A stretch of DNA of 51,817 bases, taken from NCBI GenBank assembly GCA_017447865.1, contig JAFSMO010000003.1, positions 1 to 51,817 of the forward strand, read 5' to 3'. Under the pieces are notes generated by a model that saw nothing but the letters and a program-made list of their open reading frames with translations, ran no database searches and was not told the origin of the DNA. Position numbers and translations under genes: made by a program. Shown here in pieces: positions 24,825 through 34,200 of the stretch; position 1 is the stretch's first letter; each line of letters starts with the position of its first letter. Source of the DNA: Thermoguttaceae bacterium (GTDB lineage: Bacteria; Planctomycetota; Planctomycetia; Pirellulales; Thermoguttaceae).

Positions 24825-26747
24825 TTACTCCACGACCTCGCCGTCGGTCATGATCTGGCCGCAGAGCCAGCGGATCCCTTCGTAGAATTCCGGCTTGACC
24901 GACGGGTCTTTCTGTTTTTCCGGGACGGCCGAGTCCAGCTCGATCATGACCGTGTGGACTTTTTCCGGATCGACGTCCATCGCAACCGGGAAGGCGTACA
25001 GGCGCGACCACCACGGCGTGTGTACCCGCGGGAACGGGCCGGTCTTTACGCCGTCCACCGTCACGAAGATTTGGCCGCCGTTCGTCACGGGCACGTCGTA
25101 GATCTTCGCGTGCGTGCCGCGGAATTTGAACTCCAGCCGACTCCCGGGCGCACTGGTTTCCCAGACCTGATCGAGCCAGCGCGTGTAGTAGCCGTAGCGT
25201 TCGCTGGGATCAAGGACCCGCCACTCGCCGCTGAGCATTTCGCGCTTGATCGGGAAAAGTTTCGCATCTTCCAGATTCCCGGCGATGAAAGTCTTTTCGA
25301 GTTTCGCCGAGTGGTCCACCGGTTTGGAATCTTTCATCGCACGAAAAGCCTGCCGGACGTCCGCGGTATAGAGGGCCGAGCCGCTCGCGATCGGGTGCGT
25401 GCCGTCCCGGGAGAAAAGCACGACCCCTTCCGGAGCCGAGTCGGCTTTGAAGACCACCTTCCCTTCGTCGAGCATCTTCACGACGCGCGGGCCGAAATTG
25501 ATGGACGGGATGCCGTAGAAGTCGGCGATCTGCTCCATCGCGTTGGCGGTCGGCGGGTATTCGCCCTTTCGGCAGCCGTCCACCATGCCGGAGACGATCG
25601 TGTAGCAGAACACGATGTCGGTCTGCGGGTTGGCGCGCCACGTTTTGCGGATGATCCCCTCGAACTGCTTCCAGATGTTTTCGGGCGTGCACCCGCCGTC
25701 GTTCACCGCGAACTCCACGAAAAGAAGGTCCGGTTTGTACTGCAGCACGTCGCGGTCCATCCGGTACACGCCGATTTCGCTCCCCGTGGCGCCGATGGCC
25801 GCGTGGATCTCGTGGATCTTTGCGTTCGGCCAGACCTTTTGAAGCATCGCGGTGGTTTGAGGCCGCCAGCCGTCGTGGGTTTCCGTGATGGAACCGCCGA
25901 GGTACGCGACGTTCACGTCGTCCCCGGCGTTGAGCTTGGCCAGAACGTTTCCGATCCCGTCACGCGGCACGAACTCCGAGGCCGGACGCGGCTGGTAAAC
26001 CGGCGTTTGAGCGATGGGTTTGAAAAGTTTCCCGATCTCCAGCCCCTGGCGCTGGGCGTCCCGGATGAACATTTCGGCGACCGCCACCGCGCCTTTGCGC
26101 TGGAAGTGCGAATTGTCGCGGTTCCCGTTCGGGTAGTTCGGCGACTCGCCCGGCTCCAGATTCGTGTAGAAACCCGCGGATTTTTCCGGCCCGGCCGCCT
26201 CGACCCACGCGCGGGTCAGGACGTAAAGATCGACCAGCGGCGTTTGCGTCTCGCGGGCCACTTCACGCAGGCATTCCGGGTACTCCCGCAGCGAAAACGT
26301 GAGTTTCCCCTCCCCGTCGAAGATCCGCCGGGTCACGGACGTCGCCAGGACGGGTTTGCCGCCCTTTTCGCGGACTTCCTGCACGAAGCGGGTCAAATTC
26401 GCTTTGTAGTCGGTATGCGCCGGAGCGTAAACGGCCGGACTGTTCTCCTTCTGGTCGTTATGGCCGAACTGGATCACGACGAAATCACCCGGCTTCAGGT
26501 CGTTCAGAAGGCGGTCCCAGCGGCCCTCCGCGCGGAAACTTTTCGTACTGCGTCCGCCGACGGCCCGGTCCTCGACCGTCACGCCGTCAAGCGTGTACTC
26601 GCACAAAACCTGGGCCCAGCCGGTCATGGGGGCACGCCGCGCATCATATGGCGCCGCCGTGGAGTCACCCGCGACGAAAATCGTCTGGGCGCTTGCGGCT
26701 GCGGCGAGGAAAACGAACGTAAAAATCGAAAGAATGAAGTGTTTCAT
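24825..26747 (-). CDS. Secreted double-SGNH esterase (rhamnogalacturonan acetylesterase-like + second SGNH domain)
   Basis: The 640-aa protein has a signal peptide ending ASAQ. The first domain (22-240) has the rhamnogalacturonan-acetylesterase layout: FVAGDSTAAP with the nucleophilic Ser, AVGGRSTKSF, QFGHNDQKEN and NRDNSHFQRKG with the Asp/His pair. A second SGNH domain (about 270-470) has VAYLGGSIT, AAIGATGSE, FVEFAVNDGG and RDGTHPIASG. The last 130 residues form a beta-rich domain. Both halves keep the Ser, Gly, Asn and His residues. It probably removes acetyl groups from pectic or hemicellulosic glycans, which agrees with rhaA and the GH genes. The gene follows the exonuclease gene after 48 nt. 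Confidence 0.85.
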   Translation of the reverse strand: MKHFILSIFTFVFLAAAASAQTIFVAGDSTAAPYDARRAPMTGWAQVLCEYTLDGVTVEDRAVGGRSTKSFRAEGRWDRLLNDLKPGDFVVIQFGHNDQKENSPAVYAPAHTDYKANLTRFVQEVREKGGKPVLATSVTRRIFDGEGKLTFSLREYPECLREVARETQTPLVDLYVLTRAWVEAAGPEKSAGFYTNLEPGESPNYPNGNRDNSHFQRKGAVAVAEMFIRDAQRQGLEIGKLFKPIAQTPVYQPRPASEFVPRDGIGNVLAKLNAGDDVNVAYLGGSITETHDGWRPQTTAMLQKVWPNAKIHEIHAAIGATGSEIGVYRMDRDVLQYKPDLLFVEFAVNDGGCTPENIWKQFEGIIRKTWRANPQTDIVFCYTIVSGMVDGCRKGEYPPTANAMEQIADFYGIPSINFGPRVVKMLDEGKVVFKADSAPEGVVLFSRDGTHPIASGSALYTADVRQAFRAMKDSKPVDHSAKLEKTFIAGNLEDAKLFPIKREMLSGEWRVLDPSERYGYYTRWLDQVWETSAPGSRLEFKFRGTHAKIYDVPVTNGGQIFVTVDGVKTGPFPRVHTPWWSRLYAFPVAMDVDPEKVHTVMIELDSAVPEKQKDPSVKPEFYEGIRWLCGQIMTDGEVVE

Positions 26748-26795
26748 GGGTCTTTGCTTTCTTTGAAAAAATCGAGGGTTAAAATCTGGTTTGAA

Positions 26796-27596
26796 TTACT
26801 TTTCCCACGTCTCCAGGTACTGCGCGAAGGCGGGAGTCGCCTCGGCCCGTTCTTCGAGCCACTGCCGCGCGGCCGCCACGAGTTTCTTTTCCCCGGCCGA
26901 CGACAAAAGCCCGGCCAGAACCCGCGTGCGGAGGAAGACGAAATACGCGCTCAGAACGTCGCCGACGCAGGCGTTTTCGATCTCCTGAAACTCCCCCGCC
27001 TCGTGCATTTTCCAGATGGTTTGGTCCGGGGTTTTCCTCCAGCCCGAGCGGCCGAGCAGGCTCACGGCCAGATCCAGGCCCCCGACGAATCGGGTCGTTC
27101 CGAAACTCGTGAAAACGTCCATCAGGTCGATGTGCACCGAGTGATTGAACCGGTTGCGCGGCCACTCGTAATTCTTCGCGACGGGTGAAAACCAGCCCGG
27201 AATCGCGAGCCCATACCGGAACGCCGAAAGCTCCAGAAGAGGAAGCGCCGACTCCCGCCCGTTGAACGTGACGAGGACCGGCCGGTCGTAACGCTCCCAG
27301 CCAAGCCAGAACCGCTCGACGATCTCCTCGGGCTGCATCCGTACCTCGCTGAGTGCCGCAATGTCGAGCAGCTCGTACGTTTCAGAAACCTTGGCCAGAA
27401 CGACCGCCGAGGGGATCTGGAGCGTGTACGGCACAAAATCCAGATCGGGTTTCTTCTTCGTTTTGGCCTTCGATTTGGAAGCGGTTTTGGCTGGTGACGC
27501 GGCAGAACTTTCCTCTCCGGAAAATTGGAGACGCTCGGCAAGCGGCGCGTCAACGAAAGACTTTACGTCGAAAATGAGGTAGTGTACAGACTGCAT
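26796..27596 (-). CDS. PolB-like 3'-5' exonuclease family protein
   Basis: The 266-aa cytosolic protein resembles the stand-alone predicted 3'-5' exonucleases related to the DNA polymerase B proofreading domain. The start MQSVHYLIFDVKSF holds the first-strand Asp, though the usual D-x-E is D-x-K here. LVTFNGRESALPLLELSAFRYG matches the second motif, with FNG followed by a polar residue. HIDLMDVFTSFG and the VGDVLSAYFVFLR segment with the last Asp follow. A K/A-rich insert lies at about residues 45-65. The frame extends further upstream to 27677 but without a family match. Loss of the motif I Glu would weaken catalysis, so activity is uncertain. Confidence 0.75.
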   Translation of the reverse strand: MQSVHYLIFDVKSFVDAPLAERLQFSGEESSAASPAKTASKSKAKTKKKPDLDFVPYTLQIPSAVVLAKVSETYELLDIAALSEVRMQPEEIVERFWLGWERYDRPVLVTFNGRESALPLLELSAFRYGLAIPGWFSPVAKNYEWPRNRFNHSVHIDLMDVFTSFGTTRFVGGLDLAVSLLGRSGWRKTPDQTIWKMHEAGEFQEIENACVGDVLSAYFVFLRTRVLAGLLSSAGEKKLVAAARQWLEERAEATPAFAQYLETWEK

Positions 27597-27621
27597 GGTT
27601 TTGGGGGGTGGGAGTGAAAAG

Positions 27622-27706
27622 AATCCGGGCAGACGGTGGTTTGCCGCCCTCCCGGATCCATTTTGCCGTAAACGCAAGAGTTCGGAGCAGTGGGCAAAAA
27701 GCCCAC
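27622..27706 (-). terminator. Two hairpins downstream of the cytochrome b gene
   Basis: GTGGGC (27690-27695) and GCCCAC (27701-27706) close a 5-nt loop, and the stem extends to 10 bp with one mismatch. ATCCGGG/CCCGGAT spans 27622-27656. Neither has a strong T tail. They lie in the 132-bp gap between the cytochrome b stop and the exonuclease start and probably limit read-through. Confidence 0.45.
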
Positions 27707-27728
27707 CGCTCGCCAGAGGTTTAAAACC

Positions 27729-30392
27729 TTACTTTTTCAGGTTTCCTTCCGTCAGCCACGCGGAAACGGCCTCGATTTCGGCTTCCGTCATGACGTTATT
27801 CTCCGAGCCTTCCGGTTCGGCGTGGAAGACCGTCATGGTGTTTCCCTTGAAGAAGACGCCCGCGTCACGAATCACGCGTTTCGTCCACTCTTTGGAACCG
27901 TAAGCCGTCAGGTCAGGGCTCTGGTGCCCTTTCTGACCCACCGGGTAGGCGTAGAAACCGTGGCACTTCAGGCACCGCGCGGAGTAGATCGAGAAGACTG
28001 CCGGATCCAGACCGTCGATCTGGTACTCGGTGATTTCCTTGACCGGCGCGCCTTTGTCGTCTTTCCACGGACGGCGCAGCTTCTTCACGACCACGCCGTT
28101 TTCACGCGGGGCCGCCAGAGACGCTTCCTCGGTCAGCAGGTCGATGACCTTCGCGATCTCGTCACGGGGATTGACCTGCGGCGCGGCATCTTCTTCATCG
28201 TCCTCAGAGTCTTCCGAATCCTCGGAATCTTCATCGTCCTGAGGATTTTCAAAGGCCGCGATCTCGTTTGCTAACGAAGCGGCAAACAGGGCCATGTTCT
28301 CGTCCTTGAACGGGGAGTTTTCGTAGCCGTAGTAGTCCTTCGAGACGATCCGGTCTTTATCGAACCAGCCGGCGATCCAGTCGCGTGTGCCGTAGCCCCA
28401 GAGGTTCGGGGCGCACGGGGAATCCATGCGGAAGATCTCGTCGCCCGTGACGCTTTCGTCCGCCGGAGCGAACGGGTGGCAGGAAGCGCAGTGCTTCTTG
28501 AAAACTTCCGGGCCACTCGGAGCCGCCGCTTTTTCAGCCGAATCGGCCGTGGCGGTGCCCTCGGAGATCATGGAAAGGGCGCCGGTCTTACGGATCCCGC
28601 CGAAGTCCTCGATCGCGTTGAAAACGCTGACCGCTTTATTGGCTTCCGCCTTGCGGGCAGTCTGGTACGCGTCGTTTTTCGCGTCGCGCTGGTAGGACGC
28701 CATCGTGAGGTAAATCATCACGACCGCCACGACGAAGAAGTACGCCGTATTAACGAAGTACCCGCCCTTCACGCGAGCGATGAACGGCATGAGGAAGAAA
28801 ATTCCCACGATGACCGTCGGGATGCAGAAGATCAGGATGAATTCCGGGCATTTGCTCGAGAAAAGAAGCGCGTACTCGTACAGACCGCGGAATGTCCATT
28901 CCGGACGCGCGGTTTCCGAGCTCGCCATCGGGCTGGTGTCGGCCGGAGGACCAAGTTCAACGCCGAGGTAAAGGCCCGGCTTCACGGTGATCGGAAGGAC
29001 CGCCGGTTCTTCGGCTTTTTCTTCCGCTTTGGGGGCTTCTTCGGCCTTGGCTTCTTCAGCCTTCGGAGCCTCTTCCGTCACGGCGACTTCCTGACCAGCG
29101 GCCGGAGCCGGAGCGACTTCTTCAGCGGCCGGGGCAGGTTCAGCCGGAGCAGGAGCGGATTCAGCCGGAACCGGAGCGGATTCAGCTGGAGCAGGTGCAG
29201 GTTCAGCCGGAGCTTGGGCCGGTTCAGCGGCTGGAGCCGGAGCGGCTTCTTCAGTTGCGGGGGCCGGAGCAGGTTCAGCCGGAGCCGGAGCGGCTTCTTC
29301 GGCGGCCGGAGCCGGAACTTCTTCAACGACCAAATCCTGAGCGGGTTCCGCGGCGGGAGTCGGAGCGGCTTCTTCAGCGGCCGGAGCCGGAGCAGCTTCT
29401 TCGGTGGCCGGAGCCGGAGCAGCTTCTTCAGCGGCCGGAGCCGGGGCGGCTTCCTCAGCAGCCGGAGCCGGAGTGGTTTCTTCAGCGGCCGGGGCCGGAG
29501 TGGCTTCCTCGGCTGCGGGGGTTTCCACAGCGGCGTTCTGAAGCGCCCAGGCGGCTTTCGCGGCTTTGTACTCCGAATTATTCTGGAAAACGAGGCCCAG
29601 CACGACGCACATCGCGACGAGACATCCGAGCGAGTTCACCGCGGCCTGGCAGACCCACCAGCGGGCGATCCCGGTCGAGCGGCAGCCGCCGCAGGAGCCG
29701 GCTTTCTGGCACGGAACGGTCACTTCGCCCGAGGCGAGTTTCGCGTCCAGGTCGATTTTCTCCGCGCGGGCGTCGCAGACGGCGTGGATCAGGAGCAGGG
29801 CAATGATCCCGGCCGCGAAAACGCCGACGTGCAGGGCGAAGAAGTGCGTGAGCGTCAGATTATTGATCGTCGTACCGCCGCAGGCCAGCTCGTAAAGGAA
29901 CTGACCGATGAACGGGATCTGGGTCAGGTACTTCACGCGGACCATCGTCGCGCCGTAGGCGTTCTGGGTCCAGGGAAGCAGGTCACCGGTCAGGCAGGCG
30001 CCCAGACCGAAGAAGAAGAGGAACATCGCGAGCCAGAAAGTGACTTCGCGCGGCTTGCGGTACATTCCGAAAAGGATGATCCGGATGACGTACAGGATCG
30101 CCACGCCGACGAAAACCTGAGCGGAGAAGTGGTGGATCCCGCGGAGGAGCCAGCCGCCCCACAGATTGTACTGAATGTTGAAAACGCTCTCGTAAGCGGT
30201 CTGCGAACTGGGCGAATAGTGCATCCAGAGGATGAACCCGGTGATGCACTGCACGGCGCAGAGGAAGAACAGGATGGCCGGCCACATTTTGAGGTCCATC
30301 AGCGCCTTGACCCAGCGCCGGTTACCGACCACTTTCAGGAAGGAAATCACTCCCGTACGGGAATTGAGCCAGTTAATGAATTTTGTAATCAT
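27729..30392 (-). CDS. Cytochrome b of a bc-type complex fused to a dihaem cytochrome c
   Basis: The 887-aa membrane protein has a cytochrome b N-domain (four helices, about 30-270), an Ala/Pro/Glu-rich insert (about 290-467), a subunit IV-like domain with three helices (about 490-590) and an exported C-terminal part with two c-haem sites, CASCH (from C635) and CLKCH (from C807). Haem b ligands seen are H87, H188 and H203; the position for the fourth (H87 + 14) is Tyr101. The quinol-site PEWY motif reads PEWT. A strongly acidic D/E/S run (near residue 720) divides the haem domains. It follows the Rieske gene by 44 nt. It should carry electrons from quinol to cytochrome c, with the altered residues as a caution. 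Confidence 0.9.
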   Translation of the reverse strand: MITKFINWLNSRTGVISFLKVVGNRRWVKALMDLKMWPAILFFLCAVQCITGFILWMHYSPSSQTAYESVFNIQYNLWGGWLLRGIHHFSAQVFVGVAILYVIRIILFGMYRKPREVTFWLAMFLFFFGLGACLTGDLLPWTQNAYGATMVRVKYLTQIPFIGQFLYELACGGTTINNLTLTHFFALHVGVFAAGIIALLLIHAVCDARAEKIDLDAKLASGEVTVPCQKAGSCGGCRSTGIARWWVCQAAVNSLGCLVAMCVVLGLVFQNNSEYKAAKAAWALQNAAVETPAAEEATPAPAAEETTPAPAAEEAAPAPAAEEAAPAPATEEAAPAPAAEEAAPTPAAEPAQDLVVEEVPAPAAEEAAPAPAEPAPAPATEEAAPAPAAEPAQAPAEPAPAPAESAPVPAESAPAPAEPAPAAEEVAPAPAAGQEVAVTEEAPKAEEAKAEEAPKAEEKAEEPAVLPITVKPGLYLGVELGPPADTSPMASSETARPEWTFRGLYEYALLFSSKCPEFILIFCIPTVIVGIFFLMPFIARVKGGYFVNTAYFFVVAVVMIYLTMASYQRDAKNDAYQTARKAEANKAVSVFNAIEDFGGIRKTGALSMISEGTATADSAEKAAAPSGPEVFKKHCASCHPFAPADESVTGDEIFRMDSPCAPNLWGYGTRDWIAGWFDKDRIVSKDYYGYENSPFKDENMALFAASLANEIAAFENPQDDEDSEDSEDSEDDEEDAAPQVNPRDEIAKVIDLLTEEASLAAPRENGVVVKKLRRPWKDDKGAPVKEITEYQIDGLDPAVFSIYSARCLKCHGFYAYPVGQKGHQSPDLTAYGSKEWTKRVIRDAGVFFKGNTMTVFHAEPEGSENNVMTEAEIEAVSAWLTEGNLKK

Positions 30393-30418
30393 GGGTTTAT
30401 TTTGGGTTGAAGTTTTGT

Positions 30419-30440
30419 GTGGTCAGTAGTCAGTGGTCAG
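30419..30440. repeat. Single heptamer-repeat arm between the Rieske and cytochrome b genes
   Basis: GTGGTCA/GTAGTCA heptads identical to those in the arms of element R1 (8.2 kb) occur as a single arm. The repeat includes the stop codon of the Rieske gene (30437-30439) and fills half of the 44-nt gap to the cytochrome b ATG. Confidence 0.8.
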
Positions 30441-31051
30441 ACTGGAATTTTCTCCGCGCTGTCGCTCTTGAAACAGCAGAACTGGACCATGATGGTTCCG
30501 TCTTCCGCCACGCGGGCTTCCAGCTCGTCCATATCACGTTTGCAGGGGTTTTTCGCTCCGCCGATCTCCAGACGTTTTCCGTCCAGGTCGAACCACGCGG
30601 AATGGCTCGGGCAGAAGAACATTTTCTCGTCTTTCTTCAGGCCGACGGTGCTTCCCATGTGCGGGCACATCGTGTGCAGGACCTTGATCCCGTCACCGAC
30701 GCGGCGGGCGTAGATCGCTCCGACCACGTTCACTTCCTTGGACCAGCCGTCCACCAGCTCGTCACGGATCGAAACGAGCAGCGGGGTCCCGTCTTCCGGA
30801 AGCTCGGCAAACGTTCCGACCGGGTACTCTTTCACGTCGCCGCCCTCGGACTGGGCCTTGGAGTTTTGCAAATGTTTCTTCACGGGGGTGAGGACCGTCG
30901 AAGCTGCCGCGAGAACCGCCGGGGCGATGGCGGCGGTGGTCAAAACGACCGCTCCCGCCTGGGCCAGAAAGCAGCGGCGGCCCGTTGGAAGGTCCGCGGT
31001 GCTGTGGCACGGCATGCACGTGGGGGCCACATTTTTATTTTCTTCTGTCAT
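30437..31051 (-). CDS. Rieske iron-sulfur protein of the bc-type complex
   Basis: The 204-aa protein has a twin-arginine signal-anchor (R25-R26-C-F-L then a hydrophobic stretch to about residue 50), consistent with folded export by Tat. The [2Fe-2S] ligands are C129-x-H131 and C147-x2-H150 (CPHMGS and CPSHSAW). The two extra cysteines that form the stabilising disulfide in classical bc1/b6f Rieske proteins are serines here. A CMPCH sequence at residues 12-16 lies before the Tat motif and is probably not a haem site. AAGGAAA precedes the ATG. It is the first gene of a two-gene operon with cytochrome b. Confidence 0.92.
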   Translation of the reverse strand: MTEENKNVAPTCMPCHSTADLPTGRRCFLAQAGAVVLTTAAIAPAVLAAASTVLTPVKKHLQNSKAQSEGGDVKEYPVGTFAELPEDGTPLLVSIRDELVDGWSKEVNVVGAIYARRVGDGIKVLHTMCPHMGSTVGLKKDEKMFFCPSHSAWFDLDGKRLEIGGAKNPCKRDMDELEARVAEDGTIMVQFCCFKSDSAEKIPV

Positions 31052-31099
31052 AATCGTTTCCTTGGTAAAAGGGGTGAGATAGAAAATCGCTTTTTATTA

Positions 31100-31105
31100 A
31101 TTATA
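31100..31105 (-). promoter_or_regulatory. Probable -10 element of the Rieske/cytochrome b operon
   Basis: The minus strand reads CGACTATAATTAAT about 50 nt before the Rieske ATG, the same ACTATAAT context as before rhaA. The -35 region is weak. Confidence 0.4.
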
Positions 31106-31159
31106 GTCGGTAAAACGAAAAAGAAAAGCCCCCCCGGTAGTATTTTTTACCAAATGATG

Positions 31160-31165
31160 TATAAT
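31160..31165 (+). promoter_or_regulatory. Probable -10 element of the LamG/propeller/dihaem gene
   Basis: TATAAT occurs in the context GATGTATAATCAGG, about 65 nt before the ATG at 31229. The -35 region is not convincing. Confidence 0.4.
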
Positions 31166-31228
31166 CAGGTCAAAAGTCTTCAGAATTCGTAAAATTCAGT
31201 CCCTCAAAATAATTGAAAGGGTCCCGCC

Positions 31229-34200
31229 ATGAATCGCCGTTTTCCACTTGGTCTCGCTCTTTTGGTCACTTTTTTCTGCGGGATCGCTGCCCTCGCCGAG
31301 GAAAAGCCGATCCTCGAGTGGACGTTTGAAACCGCTCCCGAGGGCGAGGGGATCACGTCCGTTCCGGGAATCATCGGGACCGCGGTCGATGTGACCGGCA
31401 AACCGCAAATTTCCGTCCCGGCCGACCGGCTCCCTGAAGGGCTCACGGCCTTTACGGTCCGCGCCTGGATCAAGCCCCGCTCGGTGGACGAAAACATTCA
31501 CGAGATCCTGCGCAAAGAGGACGGCGAGGAACGCCTCTGGCTGAGCATCACCGGCAAAGGAAAGAGCATCTGCCTCGGCCTGAACGCCAACGGTCTGTAC
31601 CGCGAAACCAGGGGAACGGTCGATCCCGCGGTTCTGACGGACGGCCAGTGGCACCTCGTCACGGGGACCTACGACGGCCAGAGCACGAAACTCTACTTCG
31701 ACCTGGAATTCATCGGTGGGACGGAACTTCCCGGCCCGTGGAAGTACGGCAAGAAGAACGCCCCGATTTTCGTCGCCTCCCTTTGGGGGTCGGCCGAATT
31801 CTACGACGGCGCACTGGATGAGATCCAGCTCTGGGACCGCGCCATGAGTGAACGCCAGGTCCGCGAGTACTTCCTCCAGATCGCCCCGGAGCGAGGCATG
31901 GCGTGGCTCAAAAAGCAGATCGCCGACGCCCGGGAGAAAGCGCTCGAATTCCTCCCCGAAACGCCCGAGCAGTGGGCGAAGTGCACGCCGGAAGAAACGC
32001 AAAAATGGAAGGCGCTCCAGGCCCTCAATGCGTCGGACACCGCTGCGGAGCTGGACCTTGACAGGAAAACGGCCGACGAACTGTTCGACCTTCTGGCCCG
32101 GCTGGAGTCGAATTTCGAGCCGCGGCCGCGCGGAGCCGAGCAGGTCTCACCGTACGTTCGGCCGGTGACTCCCGAAGTGAAAGACCTCACGCCGGAAGAG
32201 GCGCAGAAGAAACTCGAGGAGGAGTGGCTTTTCCAGTGCAGCGGGAACGTCACGCCGGAGGTGATCCGGAACGAGATCCGGTACGCGAAAGCGCTCGCTG
32301 CCCGGATCCAGGGGGTCGATTTCCAGGACCAGCTCAGGGAGCTGGACGCGCTGGCCGAGGCGGACGCCACGACTCGTACGTACTTCCGAGTCCGTCAAAT
32401 CAAGCGCGGGATCATGTTCGCCAACCCGGCGATCGACTTCGACTCGGTAGTTTACGTGGACGTTCCGTACCCGGCCGGCTCGGAGTGGCGGCACGAAAAC
32501 CACCACCGCGTCGGCACGCAGGCGGTCCCGGGCGGGCGGCTGATGGTCCTGAAAGGGCTTTCTCCCGCCGGCAAGCAGACGATGCTCGCGCCGCAGAAGC
32601 CGCTTCCGGGCCACGGCTCGTTCTGGCGCCCGGACGTTTCGTTCGACGGCAAGCGGGTTTTGTTCTGCTTCAAGCCGTACAACGAAAAGGCCTTCCACCT
32701 CTACGAGATCAATGCCGACGGGACGGGCGTGAGGCAGCTCACCGACGGCGCGTTTGACGATCTGGACCCGATTTACCTGCCGGACGGCGAGAACATCGCG
32801 TTCCTCACGGGTCGGGCGCACACTTACGTCCGGTGCGTGGTCTCCGCCAACTCGTTCGTCCTGGCCCGCATGAAACTCCACGAGGAGCCGGGCGACGGGG
32901 TCTTCATCCTCTCACGCAACATGGAATGCGAGTACACGCCGAGCCTCCTGAAAGACGGCCGGATCATTTACACGCGGTGGGAGTACACGGACAAACCGCT
33001 CTGGCGGTGCCAGAGTCTCTGGACGATGAACCCGGACGGCACGCAGGTACAGACGTTTTGGGGAAACCAGAGCGTCTGGCCGGACCTTCTGAAAGAGGCG
33101 CGCCCGATCCCAGGCTCCGAGCGCGTCATGTTCGCCGGCTGCGGCCATCACGACTGGTTTGCCGGCTCCATCGGGATCATCGACCCGGCCAAGGGGCTGA
33201 ACTACCCCGACGGTCTGACGAAAGTCACGCCCGACGTTCCGTGGCCGGAGGTGGGCGACGGGCCCAGCGAGAAGAACGAGTCGGAAGCGTACCACACGGC
33301 GGGCGATTACTCCGGCTACACCAGCCCGTACCCGATCTCGGACCGGGATTTCCTCGTCTGCGCGGTGCGAAACGGCAAGACGGTCCTCCTGCTGATGGAC
33401 CTGGAAGGAAACCGGGAACTGATCTACGAAGGGGCGCACCACATTTTCCACGCCCAGCCGCTGCGTCCGCGCACGGTCCCGCAGGCCCGCCTGGATCTGG
33501 TCAAGTGGCCGACGTTTGAAAACCGCGACAAACCCGAGCCGGGGATCATTTACAGCAATTCGGTGTACGACAATGCGTCGCCGGAACTCCGCGGAAAGGC
33601 CAAATTCCTGCGGATCTGGAACCTCGAGCCGAAAACCTACACGATGTGGGACCACCGCCCGTACGCGAGCGAAGGCCCGGCGACTAGCCTCGTGCAGACC
33701 GACGGCGTGAAGCGGATCCTCGGGACCGTCCCGATCGAAGACGACGGCTCCGTCTGCTTTGAGGCTCCGTCCGGCGTGGCGCTGCACTTCCAGCTCCTCG
33801 ACGAAAACCATCGCGCCCTGCACACGATGCGCTCGTTCACGGGCGTCATGCCGGGCGAAGTCCGCGGGTGCATCGGCTGCCACGAGTCCCAGATCGTCAC
33901 GCCGGGAATGGCGCCGGTCGGAAAAGCGATGAAGCGGGCGCCGTCGAAAATCACGCCCGTCCCATGGAAGGACATTTCGGTCAGCTACGACCGCTACGTC
34001 GAGCCGACGCTCAAGAAATACTGCGCCAAGTGCCACGAAAACCCCGAGTCGAAAGCGTTTCAGACGTTCAACATGACGCGGCGGCCGGGCTACAACATTT
34101 TCGACGAGCCGTACGTGACGCTGGTCGGAAAACCGACGTGGGGCAAACCGTACGAAGCGCCCGAAAATCCCGCCCCGGGTTTCGGCTGGGCCGATACGAT

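Noticed and set aside
31001..31018. CMPCH as a c-type haem site in the Rieske protein
   Set aside because: It lies before the twin-arginine motif, on the cytosolic side where haem is not attached, so it is likely chance.
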